Both the position numbers and the translations under genes were made by a program. A stretch of 64,000 bases of DNA from Rugalucina vietnamica (taxonomy: Eukaryota; Mollusca; Bivalvia; Lucinida; Lucinidae). Shown in pieces: positions 11,040 through 21,744 of the stretch. The notes under the pieces were generated by a model. The model did no database searches. It had not been told where the DNA came from and saw only the letters and a program-made list of their open reading frames with translations. Each line of letters starts with the position of its first letter. Position 1 is the stretch's first letter. The stretch spans positions 21,765,456 through 21,829,455 of the forward strand of contig OZ024879.1 of assembly GCA_964017185.1 (NCBI GenBank), given 5' to 3'.

Positions 11040-13254
11040 ATGCCAGGGTGCACATTTCAGCCAAAATGGCACTATGATGAAAAATACAAAGGATGGATTA
11101 AAGAAGTTCTAGACAACAAGCACGCAGCGCAATGTACTGTTTGTTTAAAAACTATAGACTTGACAACAATGGGCGTTACAGCCTTAACCTCCCATGCAAA
11201 GGGAAAAAACACTTGGAGAATCTCAGCCTCAAATTGAACGCTGCTCAAATGACACTGGATTCCTATTCTGATTCATCAAAACCAGATAATCATAAATCAG
11301 AAACTGTTAAAGCTAGTTCTTCAGTAGATACTTATGTGACTAAAACCGACACGCTGAAGGCAGAAATATGGCACTGTTTTAACACTGTCAATTCAAACCA
11401 TTCTTTTTCATCAAATGAAGATGCTGCTTTCTTTTTTCAAAAACAGTTTCCAGATTCAGAAATTGCAAATGGTTTCACTTGTGGGGAGACAAAGTCTATG
11501 TATTTATGCTGTTTTGGAATAGCTCCTTACCTTCAGACCTTGTTAGAAAATAAAGTTAAAAATGGACCATTTGTGATGTTGTTTGATGAGTCTCTCAACA
11601 GACAGTTAGCTAAGAAACAATTAGATTTCCATGTTCGCTTTTGGGACCATAACTTAGTTGAAAGCAAATATTATACATCTGCATTTATAGGTCATGCAAC
11701 AGCATTAGACCTTGTCAACTGTTTTGAAACACATCTGGAGAGGAAGATTGGATATGCAAATCTAATCCAGGTATCCATGGATGGACCTAATGTCAATTGG
11801 GCAACATTTGATAAACTTGAGAACAAGTTACAAACAGAGAACAATAAGAAGCTACTTAACATAGGCTCTTGTGGCCTTCATACATTACATAATGCTTTCA
11901 AAGCTGGTGTCAGTGATACAGAATGGGATATAGGCCACAAATTGTCTGCGCTATACACACTTTTTGATGAAGTACCTGCCAGGAGGGATGATTATGAAAA
12001 GGTTACAAAGCAGGCATTATATCCTTTGCAGTTCTGTGCCCACCGTTGGGTAGAGAATGTTTCTGTATGTGAAAGGGCAATAGACTTACTTCCACATTTA
12101 AAAGTGTTTGTTGACAATGTAAATCAGAAATCCATAAAAAAAACCCTGGTACCAAGTCATATGACACTGTCAAGGAATTCTGTAAGAATCAATTTAGTGA
12201 GGCCAGATTGGCTTTTATTGTATCAGTAGCTAAGCCTATTGAGACATTTCTAACCTCATATCAAACAGACAAACCAATGATTCCATTTTTATCAACAGAT
12301 TTAGAATTGTTGATTAGGGCTTACATGAATAGGTTTGTGAAACATGACATAATAGGAAAGGCCACAACTGTACAAAAGCTGAATGACATTGATGTGAAAG
12401 ATAAGAGCAATCACAAAAGCTTAAAACAGACTGATGTTGGATTTATTGCTGACCAAAACATCAAATCTATGCTTGTTGAAAAGAAGGTTAGTGAAAGAGC
12501 AGTAATGGATTTCAGGTCAGAGTGTCTAAAGTTCTTTGTAACAATGGTAAAACGACTACAAACCAAATCACCATTATCATATGGCCTTGATAGAAACCTT
12601 TCCTGTTTAGATCCAAGGAAAATTTATGAACAACATGAATCAAATAATGACAGGTTTAGGAGAGTACTCAGTGTACTCACTTCATGTAATAGGCTCAATG
12701 ACAATGAATGTGATGAAATACAAACACAGTATAATCAGTTTGTTGAGGAAGCAAAGCATTTGAAAATGTTCAGGGAGTTCTCAAAGGAGAAGGATAGAAT
12801 TGACAGTCTATTTTTTGATAACATGAATTCTAAGGAATGCTATAAGAATCTCTGGTCAGTAGTGTACATTCTTTTAATCCTGTCGCATGGACAAGCCAGT
12901 GTTGAAAGAGGTTTTTCAGTTAACAAAGAGGTTAGTGTCTACAATATGCCAGAACACAATTTAAGAGCCCGCCGTGTCATTAAGGATCATATCAAACATG
13001 TAGGTGGTGTAAGAAAGATACAGATTTCAAAAGAACTTCTTCAATCATCCCAGGCAGCCAGTCAGAGATACCGATCATATTTAGACAGTAACCAAGTGGA
13101 AACACAAAAAAGATTAAGATCTGAAAAAAGAAAACCAGTGGAACTTGAAATAGAAACAATGAGAAAAAAGCAGAAACAACTTGAAAATGACATAACATCT
13201 CTTTCCAGTGATGCAGATAGAAATTCTGAAAAGCAGAAATGTTGCAAAGTTTAA
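11040..13254 (+). pseudogene. hAT transposase (BED finger and hATC), two frameshifts
   Basis: The likely start is ATG 11040, just after an acceptor-like TTTCAG at 11031-11036. An N-terminal BED-type zinc finger shows CTVC and a downstream His pair (11130-11215). The middle carries the RNase H-like region with FDESL and a second acidic stretch SMDGPN. The C-terminal half has the hATC dimerisation signature SHGQASVERGF (about 12885-12917), then a Lys/Glu-rich tail. Two frameshifts break the frame, one near 11207 and one near 12135-12150, both at A runs. They could be true decay or base-calling errors in homopolymers. This is the gene that gives the 15.9-kb element its identity. Confidence 0.88.
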
Positions 13255-13500
13255 CACACATTGCTACAGCTAATGCTCTCCGCCGCAGGGCCAAAGAAAA
13301 GGAAGATGAATTTAAAACAGTGAACAAATGTTTGGAGGAAAAAGTAGTGATGCTCAGGAATATGTAACATGTTTGATACTGGTAGGGAAGGGGAGGCAAT
13401 ACATTATGTCATGTTTCACAATATGATTTGAAGATTTTGAACTGACTGTTTAAAAGTTTGTTTCAAGGAGGGTCAAGCTATGTCTTTAATTTACAGATGA

Positions 13501-13705
13501 CTAGATAATGGGAGTATTTGATGATAACTAGATAAGGGATAGCTCTGCTTATTTCTTCATAAAACGTATGTTGTCAACTTGTGGTTACTCATTAGAATCA
13601 CCTTGCCAAGCTGATTTAAATGAGCATCTATAACATTGGTTTTAATCAACAATTGACCAAAATTACTAGTCAATTATCATCAAATACTCCCATCATATAG
13701 TCTAG
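13501..13705. mobile_element. 205-bp foldback MITE
   Basis: The left end CTAGATAATGGGAGTATTTG is matched by the right end CAAATACTCCCATCATATAGTCTAG in reverse, with about 30-bp arms and an AT-rich loop. No coding content. Confidence 0.6.
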
Positions 13706-14573
13706 AAAAATTTTGAGATTTATTTCAGTTTCTCAGTTTCCAGAAATAAAACTGTTTGAACTTTAAAACGCTTCATTTGATTAACGCCAGCAAGGCAAGA
13801 GATAATGTCAGTATATGGTGATAATTTTTGGATATTTTTTTTCTTGACAAGATGGTTCTTATGATTGCACACAAGCTTTAAGATAAATCGAAGAAACATT
13901 TCCAGAGACTATCACCTAATGTGCACCATCTCTTTCCTTGACTGACCTCTTTAGCCTCGTTGACTGCATAAAAACCAGTAGCGTGTGTCATAAAATTTGT
14001 AAGTAGTTGGAGATTGTAATCCAGTGTACTACTTGAATGTAGTTTTGCATACTATTTCCCATTTTGTATATTAATACAATTTTTTTATTCATCCAATGGT
14101 ATGATAATTTGTTTTAAGATAAGTGCAATAGATATCCAACGATTTAGAAGTTTTATGGCACAGAATTTGTGTGCCAGGAACCCTGTCTCAGTTTTGCTTA
14201 AATTGGCCTCCCTTATCTCCTGATTGAAGTTCTTAGCTGGAGGACAAAACAAGAAGTAAAATAGCAATGGCCAGGAACTAGCACAATCATAGACAAACAT
14301 CCATCCTTGAAACCCAACCAGGACATACCTATAACAACAAATAATCAAGGGAGCAGCTATTTCCCAAAAGGTGGCCACTCAGCTACTTTTACTGAATCAA
14401 AATTAATGCATTCATGTACATGTAGCCTTCCCAGAAAAAGTGTGGTTGTTACAGTAACTGACCATCCTAATATGACCATAACTGTTGACTGGAGTACTGG
14501 AGTACTAAACCACACACGTAAAAAACTGGATAAAATAGCTATAGATGTCTTGAAAGATTGGTATAATTATAAA
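13706..14573. other. No gene; dispersed repeat at 14210-14400
   Basis: Non-coding AT-rich sequence, including a second copy of the repeat seen at 4495-4780. A 143-codon frame across 14307-14738 runs into satellite sequence and is not considered real. Confidence 0.5.
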
Positions 14574-14719
14574 CTAGAGGACCATTGGTCCTGTAGCTCA
14601 CCTGAGAGATTATCACATTGTAAGCTCATGAGATTTAAATTAATTGAGAATCGACCAATGAAAGTCTATGCATGGACACTATTGACCCCCGGGGCATGGC
14701 CAAATTTGACCCAGGGGCA

Positions 14720-16760
14720 TGACTGGCACAATTTATAATGGGGACTACCAAACATTGCTACATACAAAATATAGAAGCTCTGGGCCTTTTGGTTTCAGAG
14801 AAGAAGATTTTTTTAATTTTTCCCATTGTAAGTCTATGGAGACTATCTACCCCCGGGGCGTGGCCAAATTTGACCCCAGGGGCATGGCTGGCACAATTTA
14901 TGTAGAGGACCATTAGCCATTGCCACATACAAAATATCAAAGCTGTGTGCCCTGTGGTTTCAGAGAAGAAGATTTTTGAATTTTTTTCCCATAGCAAGTC
15001 TATTGAGACTATCAACCTCCGGGGCCTGGCCAAATTTGACCCCAGGGGCATGAATGGCACAATTTATGTAGAGGACCATTAGCCATTGCTACATACCAAA
15101 TAACAAAGCTGTGGGCCCTAGTGGTTTCAGAGAAGAAGATTTTTTTAGTTTTTCCTATTGTAGGTCTATGGAGACTATCGACCCCCGGGGCGTGGCCAAT
15201 TTTGACCCCGGGGACATGATTGGCACAATTTATGTAGAGGACCATTAGCCATTGCCACATACCAAATATCAAAGCTGTGGGCACTGTGGTTTCAGAGAAG
15301 AAGATTTTTTAATTTTTTTCCCATAGTAAGTCTATGGAGACTATCAACCCCCGGGGCGTGGCCAAATTTGACCCGTGGGGCATGAATGGCACAATTTATG
15401 TAGAGGACCATTAGCCATTGCTACATACCAAATATCAAAGCTGTTGGCCTAGTGGTTTCAGAGAAGAAGATTTTTTTAGTTTTTCCTATTGTAGGTCTAT
15501 GGAGACAATCGACCCCCGGGGCGTGGCCAAATTTGACCCAAGGGGCATGATTGGCACAATTTATGTAGAGGACCATTAGCCATTGCCACATACAAAATAT
15601 CAAAGCTGTGGCCCTGTGGTTTCATAGAAGAAGATTTTTTAATTTTTTTCCCATAGTAAGTCTATAGAGACTATCAACCCCTGGGGCGTGGCCAAATTTG
15701 ACCCCAGGGGCATGAATGGCACAATTTATGTAGAGGACCATTAGCCATTGCTACATACCAAATATCAAAGCTGTGGGCCTAGTGGTTTCAGAGAAGAAGA
15801 TTTTTTTAGTTTTTTCCTATTGTAAGTCTATGGAAACTATCCACCCCCGGGGCGTGGCCAAATTTGACCCCAGGGGCATGGCTGGCACAATTTATGTAGA
15901 GGACCATTAGCCATTGCCATATACCAAATATCAAAGCTGTGGGCCCTGTGGTTTCAGAGAAGAAGATTTTTAATTTTTTTTTCCCATAGTAAGTCTATGG
16001 AGACTATCGACCCCCAGGGCGTGGCCAAATTTGACCCCAGGGGCATGAATGGCACAATTTATGTAGAGGACCATTAGCCATTGCTACATACCAAATATCA
16101 AAGCTGTTGGCCTAGTGGTTTCAGAGAAGATTTTTTTAGTTTTTTCCTATTGTAGGTCTATGGAGACTATCAACCCCCGGGGCGTGGCCAAATTTGACCC
16201 CAGGGGCATGATTGGCACAATTTATGTAGAGGACCATTAGCCATTGCCACATACAAAATATCAAAGCTGTGGGCCCTGTGGTTTCAGAGAAGAAGATTTT
16301 TTATTTTTTTCCCATAGTAAGTCTATGGAGACTATCAACCCCTGGGGCGTGGCCAAATTTGATTTGACCCCAGGGGCATGAATGGCACAATTTATGTAGA
16401 GGAATATTAGCCATTGCTACATACCAAATATCAAAGCTGTGGTTTCAGAGAAGAAGATTTTTTTAGTTTTTCATATTGTAAGTCTATGGAAACTATCCAC
16501 CCCCGGGGCGTGGCCAAATTCGACCCCAGGGGCATGGCTGGCACAATTTATGTAGAGGACCATTAGCCATTGCCACATACCAAATATCAAAGCTGTGGGC
16601 CCTGTGGTTTCAGAGAAGAAGATTTTTTTCCCATATCCCATAGTAAGTCTATGGAGACTATCGACCCCACGGGGTTTGGCCAAATTTGACCCCAGGGGCA
16701 CGAATGGCACAATTTATGTAGAGGACCATTAGCCATTGCTACATACCAAATATCAAAGCT
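14720..16760 (+). repeat. Satellite array, about 166-bp unit, two alternating types
   Basis: The recurring marker GACCATTAGCCATTG appears every 165-168 bp. Odd and even units differ: one has GCCACATACCAAATATC, GGGCCCTGTGG and CCCATAGTAAG, the other has GCTACATACC, GGCCTAGTGG and CCTATTGTAGG. The true period is therefore a dimer of about 332 bp. Confidence 0.85.
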
Positions 16761-17009
16761 GTGGGCCTAGTGGTTTCAGAGAAGAAGATTTTTTTTTAGT
16801 TTTTCCCATTGTAAGTCTATGGGACCTATCTGTTGCCATGGAAACCACAATTTTGATACAATCTGCTCCAAAACCTAATGCCATCAATCCCCCAACCCAA
16901 TTATGGTTCACATTAAATTTGATCAAGATCGGCTTTCTAGCTTCAGAAATATTCTTCTTTGAAATTGTGGACGGACGACGACGGAGGACGGATGCCTGCC
17001 TATCCTATA

Positions 17010-17043
17010 AGCTCACCTGTGAGCCTTCGGCTCAGGTGAGCTA
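17010..17043 (+). repeat. 3' terminal hairpin of Helitron-like copy 1
   Basis: Stem AGCTCACC-TGAGCC with TTC loop and GGCTCA-GGTGAGCT; a TG bulge on the left arm. Repeated at 18994-19028 and, inverted, at 58608-58640. Confidence 0.8.
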
Positions 17044-17044
17044 A

Positions 17045-19029
17045 CTAGAGGACCATTGGTCCTGTAGCTCACCTGAGAGATTATCACATTGCAAGCTCAT
17101 GAGATTTAAATTAATTGAGAATCGACCAATGAAAGTCTATGCATGGACACTATTGACCCCCGGGGCATGGCCAAATTTGACCCAGGGGCATGACTGGCAC
17201 AATTTATAATGGGGACTACCAAACATTGCTACATACAAAATATAGAAGCTCTGGGCCTTTTGGTTTCAGAGAAGAAGATTTTTGTTAGTTTTTCCCATTG
17301 TAGGTCTATGGAGACTATCTACCCCCGGGGCGTGGCCAAATTTGACCCCAGGGGCATGGCTGGCACAATTTATGTAGAGGACCATTAGCCATTGCCACAT
17401 ACAAAATATCAAAGCTGTGTGCCCTGTGGTTTCAGAGAAGAAGATTTTTGAATTTTTTCCCATAGCAAGTCTATTGAGACTATCAACCTCCAGGGCCTGG
17501 CCAAATTTGACTCCAGGGGCATGAATGGCACAATTTATGTAGAGGACCATTAGCCATTGCTACATACCAAATATCAAAGCTGTGGGCCTAGTGGTTTCAG
17601 AGAAGAAGATTTTTTAATTTTTTTCCCATAGTAAGTCTATGGAGACTATCAACCCCCGGGGCGTGGCCAAATTTGACCCCAGGGGCATGAATGGCACAAT
17701 TTATGTAGAGGACCATTAGCCATTGCTACATACCAAATATCAAAGCTGTGGGCCTAGTGGTTTCAGAGAAGAAGATTTTTTTTAGTTTTTCCTATTGTAG
17801 GTCTATGGAGACTATCGACCCCCGGGGCGTAACCAAATTTGACCCCGGGGACATGATTGGCACAATTTATGTAGAGGACTATTAGCCATTGCCACATACA
17901 AAATATCAAAGCTGTGGGCCCTGTGGTTTCAGAGAAGAAGATTTTTTAATTTTTTTCCCATAGTAAGTCTATGGAGACTATCAACCCCCGGGGCGTGGCC
18001 AAATTTGACCCCAGGGGCATGAATGGCACAATTTATGTAGAGGACCATTAGCCATTGCTACATACCAAATATCAAAGCTGTTGGCCTAGTGGTTTCAGAG
18101 AAGAAGATTTTTTTAGTTTTTTTTCCTATTGTAGGTCTATGGAGACTATCGACCCCCGGGGCGTGGCCAAATTTGACCCCAGGGGCATGATTGGCACAAT
18201 TTATGTAGAGGAGCATTAGCCATTGCCACCTACAAAATATCAAAGCTGTGGGCCCTGTGGTTTCAGAGAAGAAGATTTTTTAATTTTTTTCCCATAGTAA
18301 GTCTATGGAGACTATTAACTCCCGGGGCATGGCCAAATTAGACCCCAGGGCCATGATTGGCACAATTTATAATGGGGACTACCACACATTGCTACATACA
18401 AAATATTGTAGCTCTGGGCCTTGTGGTTTCAGAGAAGAAGATTTTTTTAGTTTTTCCAATTGTAAGTCTATGGAAACTATCCACCCCCGGGGCGTGGCCA
18501 AATTTGACCCCAGGGGCATGGCTGGCACAATTTATGTAGAGGACCATTAGCCATTGCCACATACCAAATATCAAAGCTGTGGGCCCTGTGGTTTCAGAGA
18601 AGAAGATTTTTGAATTTTTTCCCCATAGTAAGTCTATGGAGACTATCGACCCCCGGGGCGTGGCCAAATTTGACCCCAGGGGCATGAATGGCACAATTTA
18701 TGTAGAGGACCATTAGCCATTGCTACATAACAAATATCAAAGCTGTGGGCCTAGTGGTTTCAGAGAAGAAGATTTTTTTAGTTTTTCCCATTGTAAGTCT
18801 ATGGGACCTATCTGTTGCCATGGAAACTACAATTTTTATACAATCTGCTCCAAAACCTAATGCCATCAATCCCCCAACCCAATTATGCTTCACATTAAAT
18901 TTGATCAAGATCGGCCTACTAGCTTCAGAAATATTCTTCTTTGAAATTGTGGACGGACGACGACGACGGACGACGGATGCCTGCCTATCCTATAAGCTCA
19001 CCTGTGAGCCTTCGGCTCAGGTGAGCTAA
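17045..19029 (+). mobile_element. Helitron-like non-autonomous element, copy 2, head-to-tail
   Basis: The first 230 bp are nearly identical to the start of copy 1 and the last 230 bp to its end, including the hairpin and CTAA. The core holds about nine 166-bp units. Copy 2 starts exactly where copy 1 stops, which suggests tandem insertion at the copy 1 terminus or a tandem duplication with loss of repeat units. Confidence 0.68.
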
Positions 19030-19270
19030 TAAGCAACTATTGGTGTGTCATAAACTGAAATCAATTAGTATTACAGAACAAGTGGAATTCAATTCCGAAT
19101 GGCAGTCTTCTTTAGAAATGTATTTAAAATGATTTGCTTGTGTATGCATCAACAATAACAGTGTCTTCGAAGCTGGTAAGTATTATAATTCTTCACTTTT
19201 GTGATCCTGGAAAAAAATATAACCTGGAAAAAGTCTGGAATTTGTATAAAAAAAAAGTGTGGGAACCCTG

Positions 19271-19276
19271 AGATTA
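19271..19276. repeat. Target-site duplication AGATTA, right copy
   Basis: Directly follows the right CCCTG terminus at 19270 and matches 3375-3380. Confidence 0.8.
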
Positions 19277-19811
19277 TCAACCCTTTCATTTGCATTTATT
19301 GTTGAAGAAATTGTGGCTCTTCTTCCTTCCTGCTGATTTAATGGGTGCCTTATCTGCACGTGTTCAAACAGTTGATCATACTCCTCAAATTCACACTCGC
19401 AATGCCTGCATGAAAAGTTAGTTTTTATCTTTTTTTCTGCGCTGCATGATCATGCACGCGACTACAATGTCTGATAAGATTATATTTCCTGTTGAAAATT
19501 TTGAAGCAAGTATCGCACTTGAATTGCATTGATTTTTGTTTTCTCTCCCCTTTGACTCTTCCATGATGTTTGTACTCGTGGAGGCGTAGATTTCCGACTC
19601 GGGAGAATGACTTATCGCAAAATTCGCATTGTCTTTTTCTCATGTGAGTTTCCTGCATATGTTGCTTCCACGATCTTAAAGATTTGTAAAGCTTATCGCA
19701 TATTACACATTTCAGAGACCTCTGCTTTTTGCTGTCGTACACTTTTTGATTTTCTTGAAAGTCTTCGTCACTACTTTCACCTGATCCATTGCCATTTTCT
19801 TGATCGCTCAT
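19271..19811 (-). pseudogene. N-terminal C2H2 zinc-finger module of the Polinton polymerase
   Basis: Starts at ATG 19811 with an acidic MSDQENGNGSGES leader. Three C2H2 fingers follow (CVIC..H..H, CEFC..H..H, CDTC..H..H). After a one-base frameshift near an A run at about 19430 comes a fourth finger (CRHC..H..H). The frame then runs into the AGATTA duplication at the right border of the hAT insertion and continues in phase on the far side at 3374. Zinc fingers and polymerase were therefore one reading frame before the insertion. The fingers may guide DNA binding or recruitment; that is inference. Confidence 0.75.
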
Positions 19812-20355
19812 CGTTGCAGTTTATTGTTTTTTTAAAAAAAAAAAAACTAAATGCCATTCACAGAATTTCAAAGTTTATTCAAAGATGTTAAGCCTAAGTT
19901 ATTGTTGAAACTGGATGTCTTAAAAGAAATAATCCAAATTCTGTTTTTAATAACGCTGTCTCACTGACAGTCTGAATTATTCATCAGTCAATTTCTCATT
20001 GTGAATGAGTATAAGTTTCATGACAACTACCTACTGCCTAAATGGCAACGATACTGAAATTGATATGTCTCGAAGCAATTTCCATATGTTTATTTCACGT
20101 CATTTGCATTAAAAAAATAGCAATTGTCATTTACTTCATTTACATTTATTTTAAGTTTTGGCGACATAATGTCTGCGCCCATCTCACCCTAGGAAATAAT
20201 AAGACGTTAGATTATTGCGATAAATGTAAATCTGCCCTTTGATGTGAAAGTATCTTGGTTTATGGGGGAAAAAAGAAAACTACTTTTTGAAAAGCGAAAA
20301 AATTACATTTTCATTCAAATTATTGAAAGGATGCGATCAAAACACTTACCAGAAA
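19812..20355. other. No gene seen between Polinton genes
   Basis: AT-rich gap of about 540 bp. Frames on the plus strand are short and low in coding character. Confidence 0.5.
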
Positions 20356-20787
20356 TCAGATAATGTAGTTTATCCATTTTTCTTTTCTGCTTTTTTTTCT
20401 TCCGCTTTCTCTTCTGTTTTTCGTTGTTTTGGAAGGTGTTTTTATGCTGCCAGCTTTTTGTCTGCTAGAAGCTAGTAAATGTGGTTTCTTAAAAGGCATT
20501 TTCGACAGCGGTTTATTGACATACAGTCTTGGTTTTTCTTTTTCCATTTTATTTTCACTTTCTCCTTCTCCTTCTTCCATTTTCTTCTCACTTTCTCCTC
20601 TGCTGTCTTGGCTGCTGTTGGTCGTTTCATTTGACACATCGTTTGTCTTTATATCAGATTCTGGAGGTGGCATTTTCTCTGAAGAGTCTACTTGTCCACC
20701 GCTTTGTTCTGTCTGTCCTGACGCGTTTGTCAGTTTAAGCAAGTGTTCGTATTTACTTTTAGGAACGAGCACTAGTTCTTTAGCCAT
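20356..20787 (-). CDS. Polinton small basic/charged protein of unknown function
   Basis: A 143-residue frame starts MAKELVLVPKSKYEHL, a start of the type seen in uncharacterised Polinton proteins. Ser/Glu/Lys-rich low-complexity sequence with PPPES follows, then a strongly basic C-terminal part (KTPSKTTKNRRESGRKKSRK) suggesting nucleic-acid binding. A donor-like GTAAGT lies shortly after the stop (about 20350). It sits between the zinc-finger/polymerase gene and the ATPase, on the same strand. The function is not known. Confidence 0.55.
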   Translation of the reverse strand: MAKELVLVPKSKYEHLLKLTNASGQTEQSGGQVDSSEKMPPPESDIKTNDVSNETTNSSQDSRGESEKKMEEGEGESENKMEKEKPRLYVNKPLSKMPFKKPHLLASSRQKAGSIKTPSKTTKNRRESGRKKSRKEKWINYII

Positions 20788-21095
20788 TTTTTGTCAGTTC
20801 ACTCCGCACAGCGCTAATGAATGGTAAAATAAACTTAAAGTATTTTAAAAGCAGATCTCTTCTCTTTTTAAATGAAAGACCCTGACTTACAAATTGTCTG
20901 ATCACAGTTTTTCTTTTTGTCAACTTTTTTTCACCTCTTTTGCCAAGGGACGGTTTCCCAGCATAACATTGTACACGATTTGCACTATGGCTCTTAGCTG
21001 TGATTTCTCAATAGATTGTAATAATACCTTTTTCTGTTTTATTGTGGTGTTCAAGAGCAAACACAGAAAATATTTTTCCTGCTTTATTAATTTAT

Positions 21096-21740
21096 TCATG
21101 CTGCCTTGTCTTCTGGCAGATACATTGTCATCAACTGCCCACCAAATATTTTTGTTCTTAATCTATACTTGGGGTTAGAATGAGGCGAGAGATCTATTAA
21201 AAGATACCCGAATTTCTCCGCCGTAGCCTTTTTAAACGCATCCATAAAATATTTTACTTGACCACTAAATATTTGTCGTCCCAATATCTCTGTTTGCAAA
21301 AGTGATCGGTTGTTGTTAAATAAAAAGAAATAGTGAGTATTTAGACTGATGGTACGGAATTCCCGTCCAGGACAAAACGCATTTTGACAAATGAGAATAC
21401 AAAAGAACTTATAGTGATGTGCGTATTTACAGTAAATGTCAACTACATCTTTGCTTTTTGCGCTTTCGCTCATCATGTCATCTATGCATAATATCTTATC
21501 TCCTGGCTGTTGCATATGCCACATCTCTAAATCCGTTTTCTTGGGGAGACCCTCGAAAAAAGTTATGTTGGGTATTGCCTTTTTCATCTCCGCATAAAGA
21601 GGTTGATCAACACTATAGCAAAAGTAGATTGCATTAATCGGCTTGGTGAAAGCTCCGTCAGCATGTTTTAACAGCTCAAAGACGAATGTGCTCTTCCCAA
21701 CATTGGTAGGACCTATAAAGCAGGTATTGGCAGTGGATGA
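21096..21740 (-). CDS. Polinton packaging ATPase (FtsK/HerA, A32-like), 5' end missing
   Basis: The frame contains a Walker A motif GPTNVGKST (21687-21713), preceded by the beta-strand residues TCFI, and a Walker B ILCIDDMM (about 21480-21500). ICQNAF is a likely sensor segment. These features fit the genome-packaging ATPases of Polintons and related dsDNA viruses. The C-terminus ends PEDKAA at 21096. Upstream, an in-frame stop lies near 21745 and no start codon is available, so the 5' end is either a separate exon or has been cut by the unrelated sequence at 21745-22586. A longer N-terminal part would be expected. Confidence 0.85.
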   Translation of the reverse strand, partial: SSTANTCFIGPTNVGKSTFVFELLKHADGAFTKPINAIYFCYSVDQPLYAEMKKAIPNITFFEGLPKKTDLEMWHMQQPGDKILCIDDMMSESAKSKDVVDIYCKYAHHYKFFCILICQNAFCPGREFRTISLNTHYFFLFNNNRSLLQTEILGRQIFSGQVKYFMDAFKKATAEKFGYLLIDLSPHSNPKYRLRTKIFGGQLMTMYLPEDKAA

Positions 21741-21744
21741 AATT

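Larger units (their letters stand above)
14574..17044 (+). mobile_element. Helitron-like non-autonomous element with 166-bp repeat core, copy 1
   Basis: The left end reads CTAGAGGACCATTGGTCCTG then TAGCTCACCTGAGAG. The right end is GGACGGACGACG-type sequence followed by a hairpin (17010-17043; AGCTCACC..TGAGCC / GGCTCA..GGTGAGCT) and CTAA. The core is about a dozen tandem copies of a unit of about 166 bp. A 3' hairpin, lack of terminal inverted repeats and a tandem-repeat core fit non-autonomous Helitron/Helentron-type elements known from bivalves. A second element begins at the next base with the same left end. Apparent frames of 60-100 codons in this array are by-products of the repeat. Confidence 0.68.
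3381..19270 (+). mobile_element. 15.9-kb composite hAT-type transposon
   Basis: The termini are CAGGGTTCCCACA at 3381 and its exact complement ending at 19270. Both are followed inward by runs of GGGAAAA/CTGGAAAA-type subterminal motifs, as is usual for hAT families with this terminus. AGATTA flanks both ends, and removing the insert plus one AGATTA restores an open frame in the host Polinton polymerase gene, so the boundaries are firm. Inside are a broken BED/hATC transposase gene (11040-13254), an LRR-like gene fragment (3961-4494), a nested 4.4-kb TIR element, hairpin repeats, MITEs and two tandem Helitron-like elements. Orientation is set by the transposase gene. Confidence 0.88.

Noticed and set aside
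14307-19029. Many 60-140-codon frames on both strands
   Set aside because: They are repeated translations of the 166-bp satellite unit (recurring phrases with the same period) and have no independent coding evidence.
14574-19029. CRISPR array
   Set aside because: Repeats are long, contiguous and without spacers; this is a satellite in a eukaryotic setting.
20429-20827. 132- and 69-residue hydrophobic plus-strand frames
   Set aside because: Antisense of the charged Polinton protein at 20356-20787.
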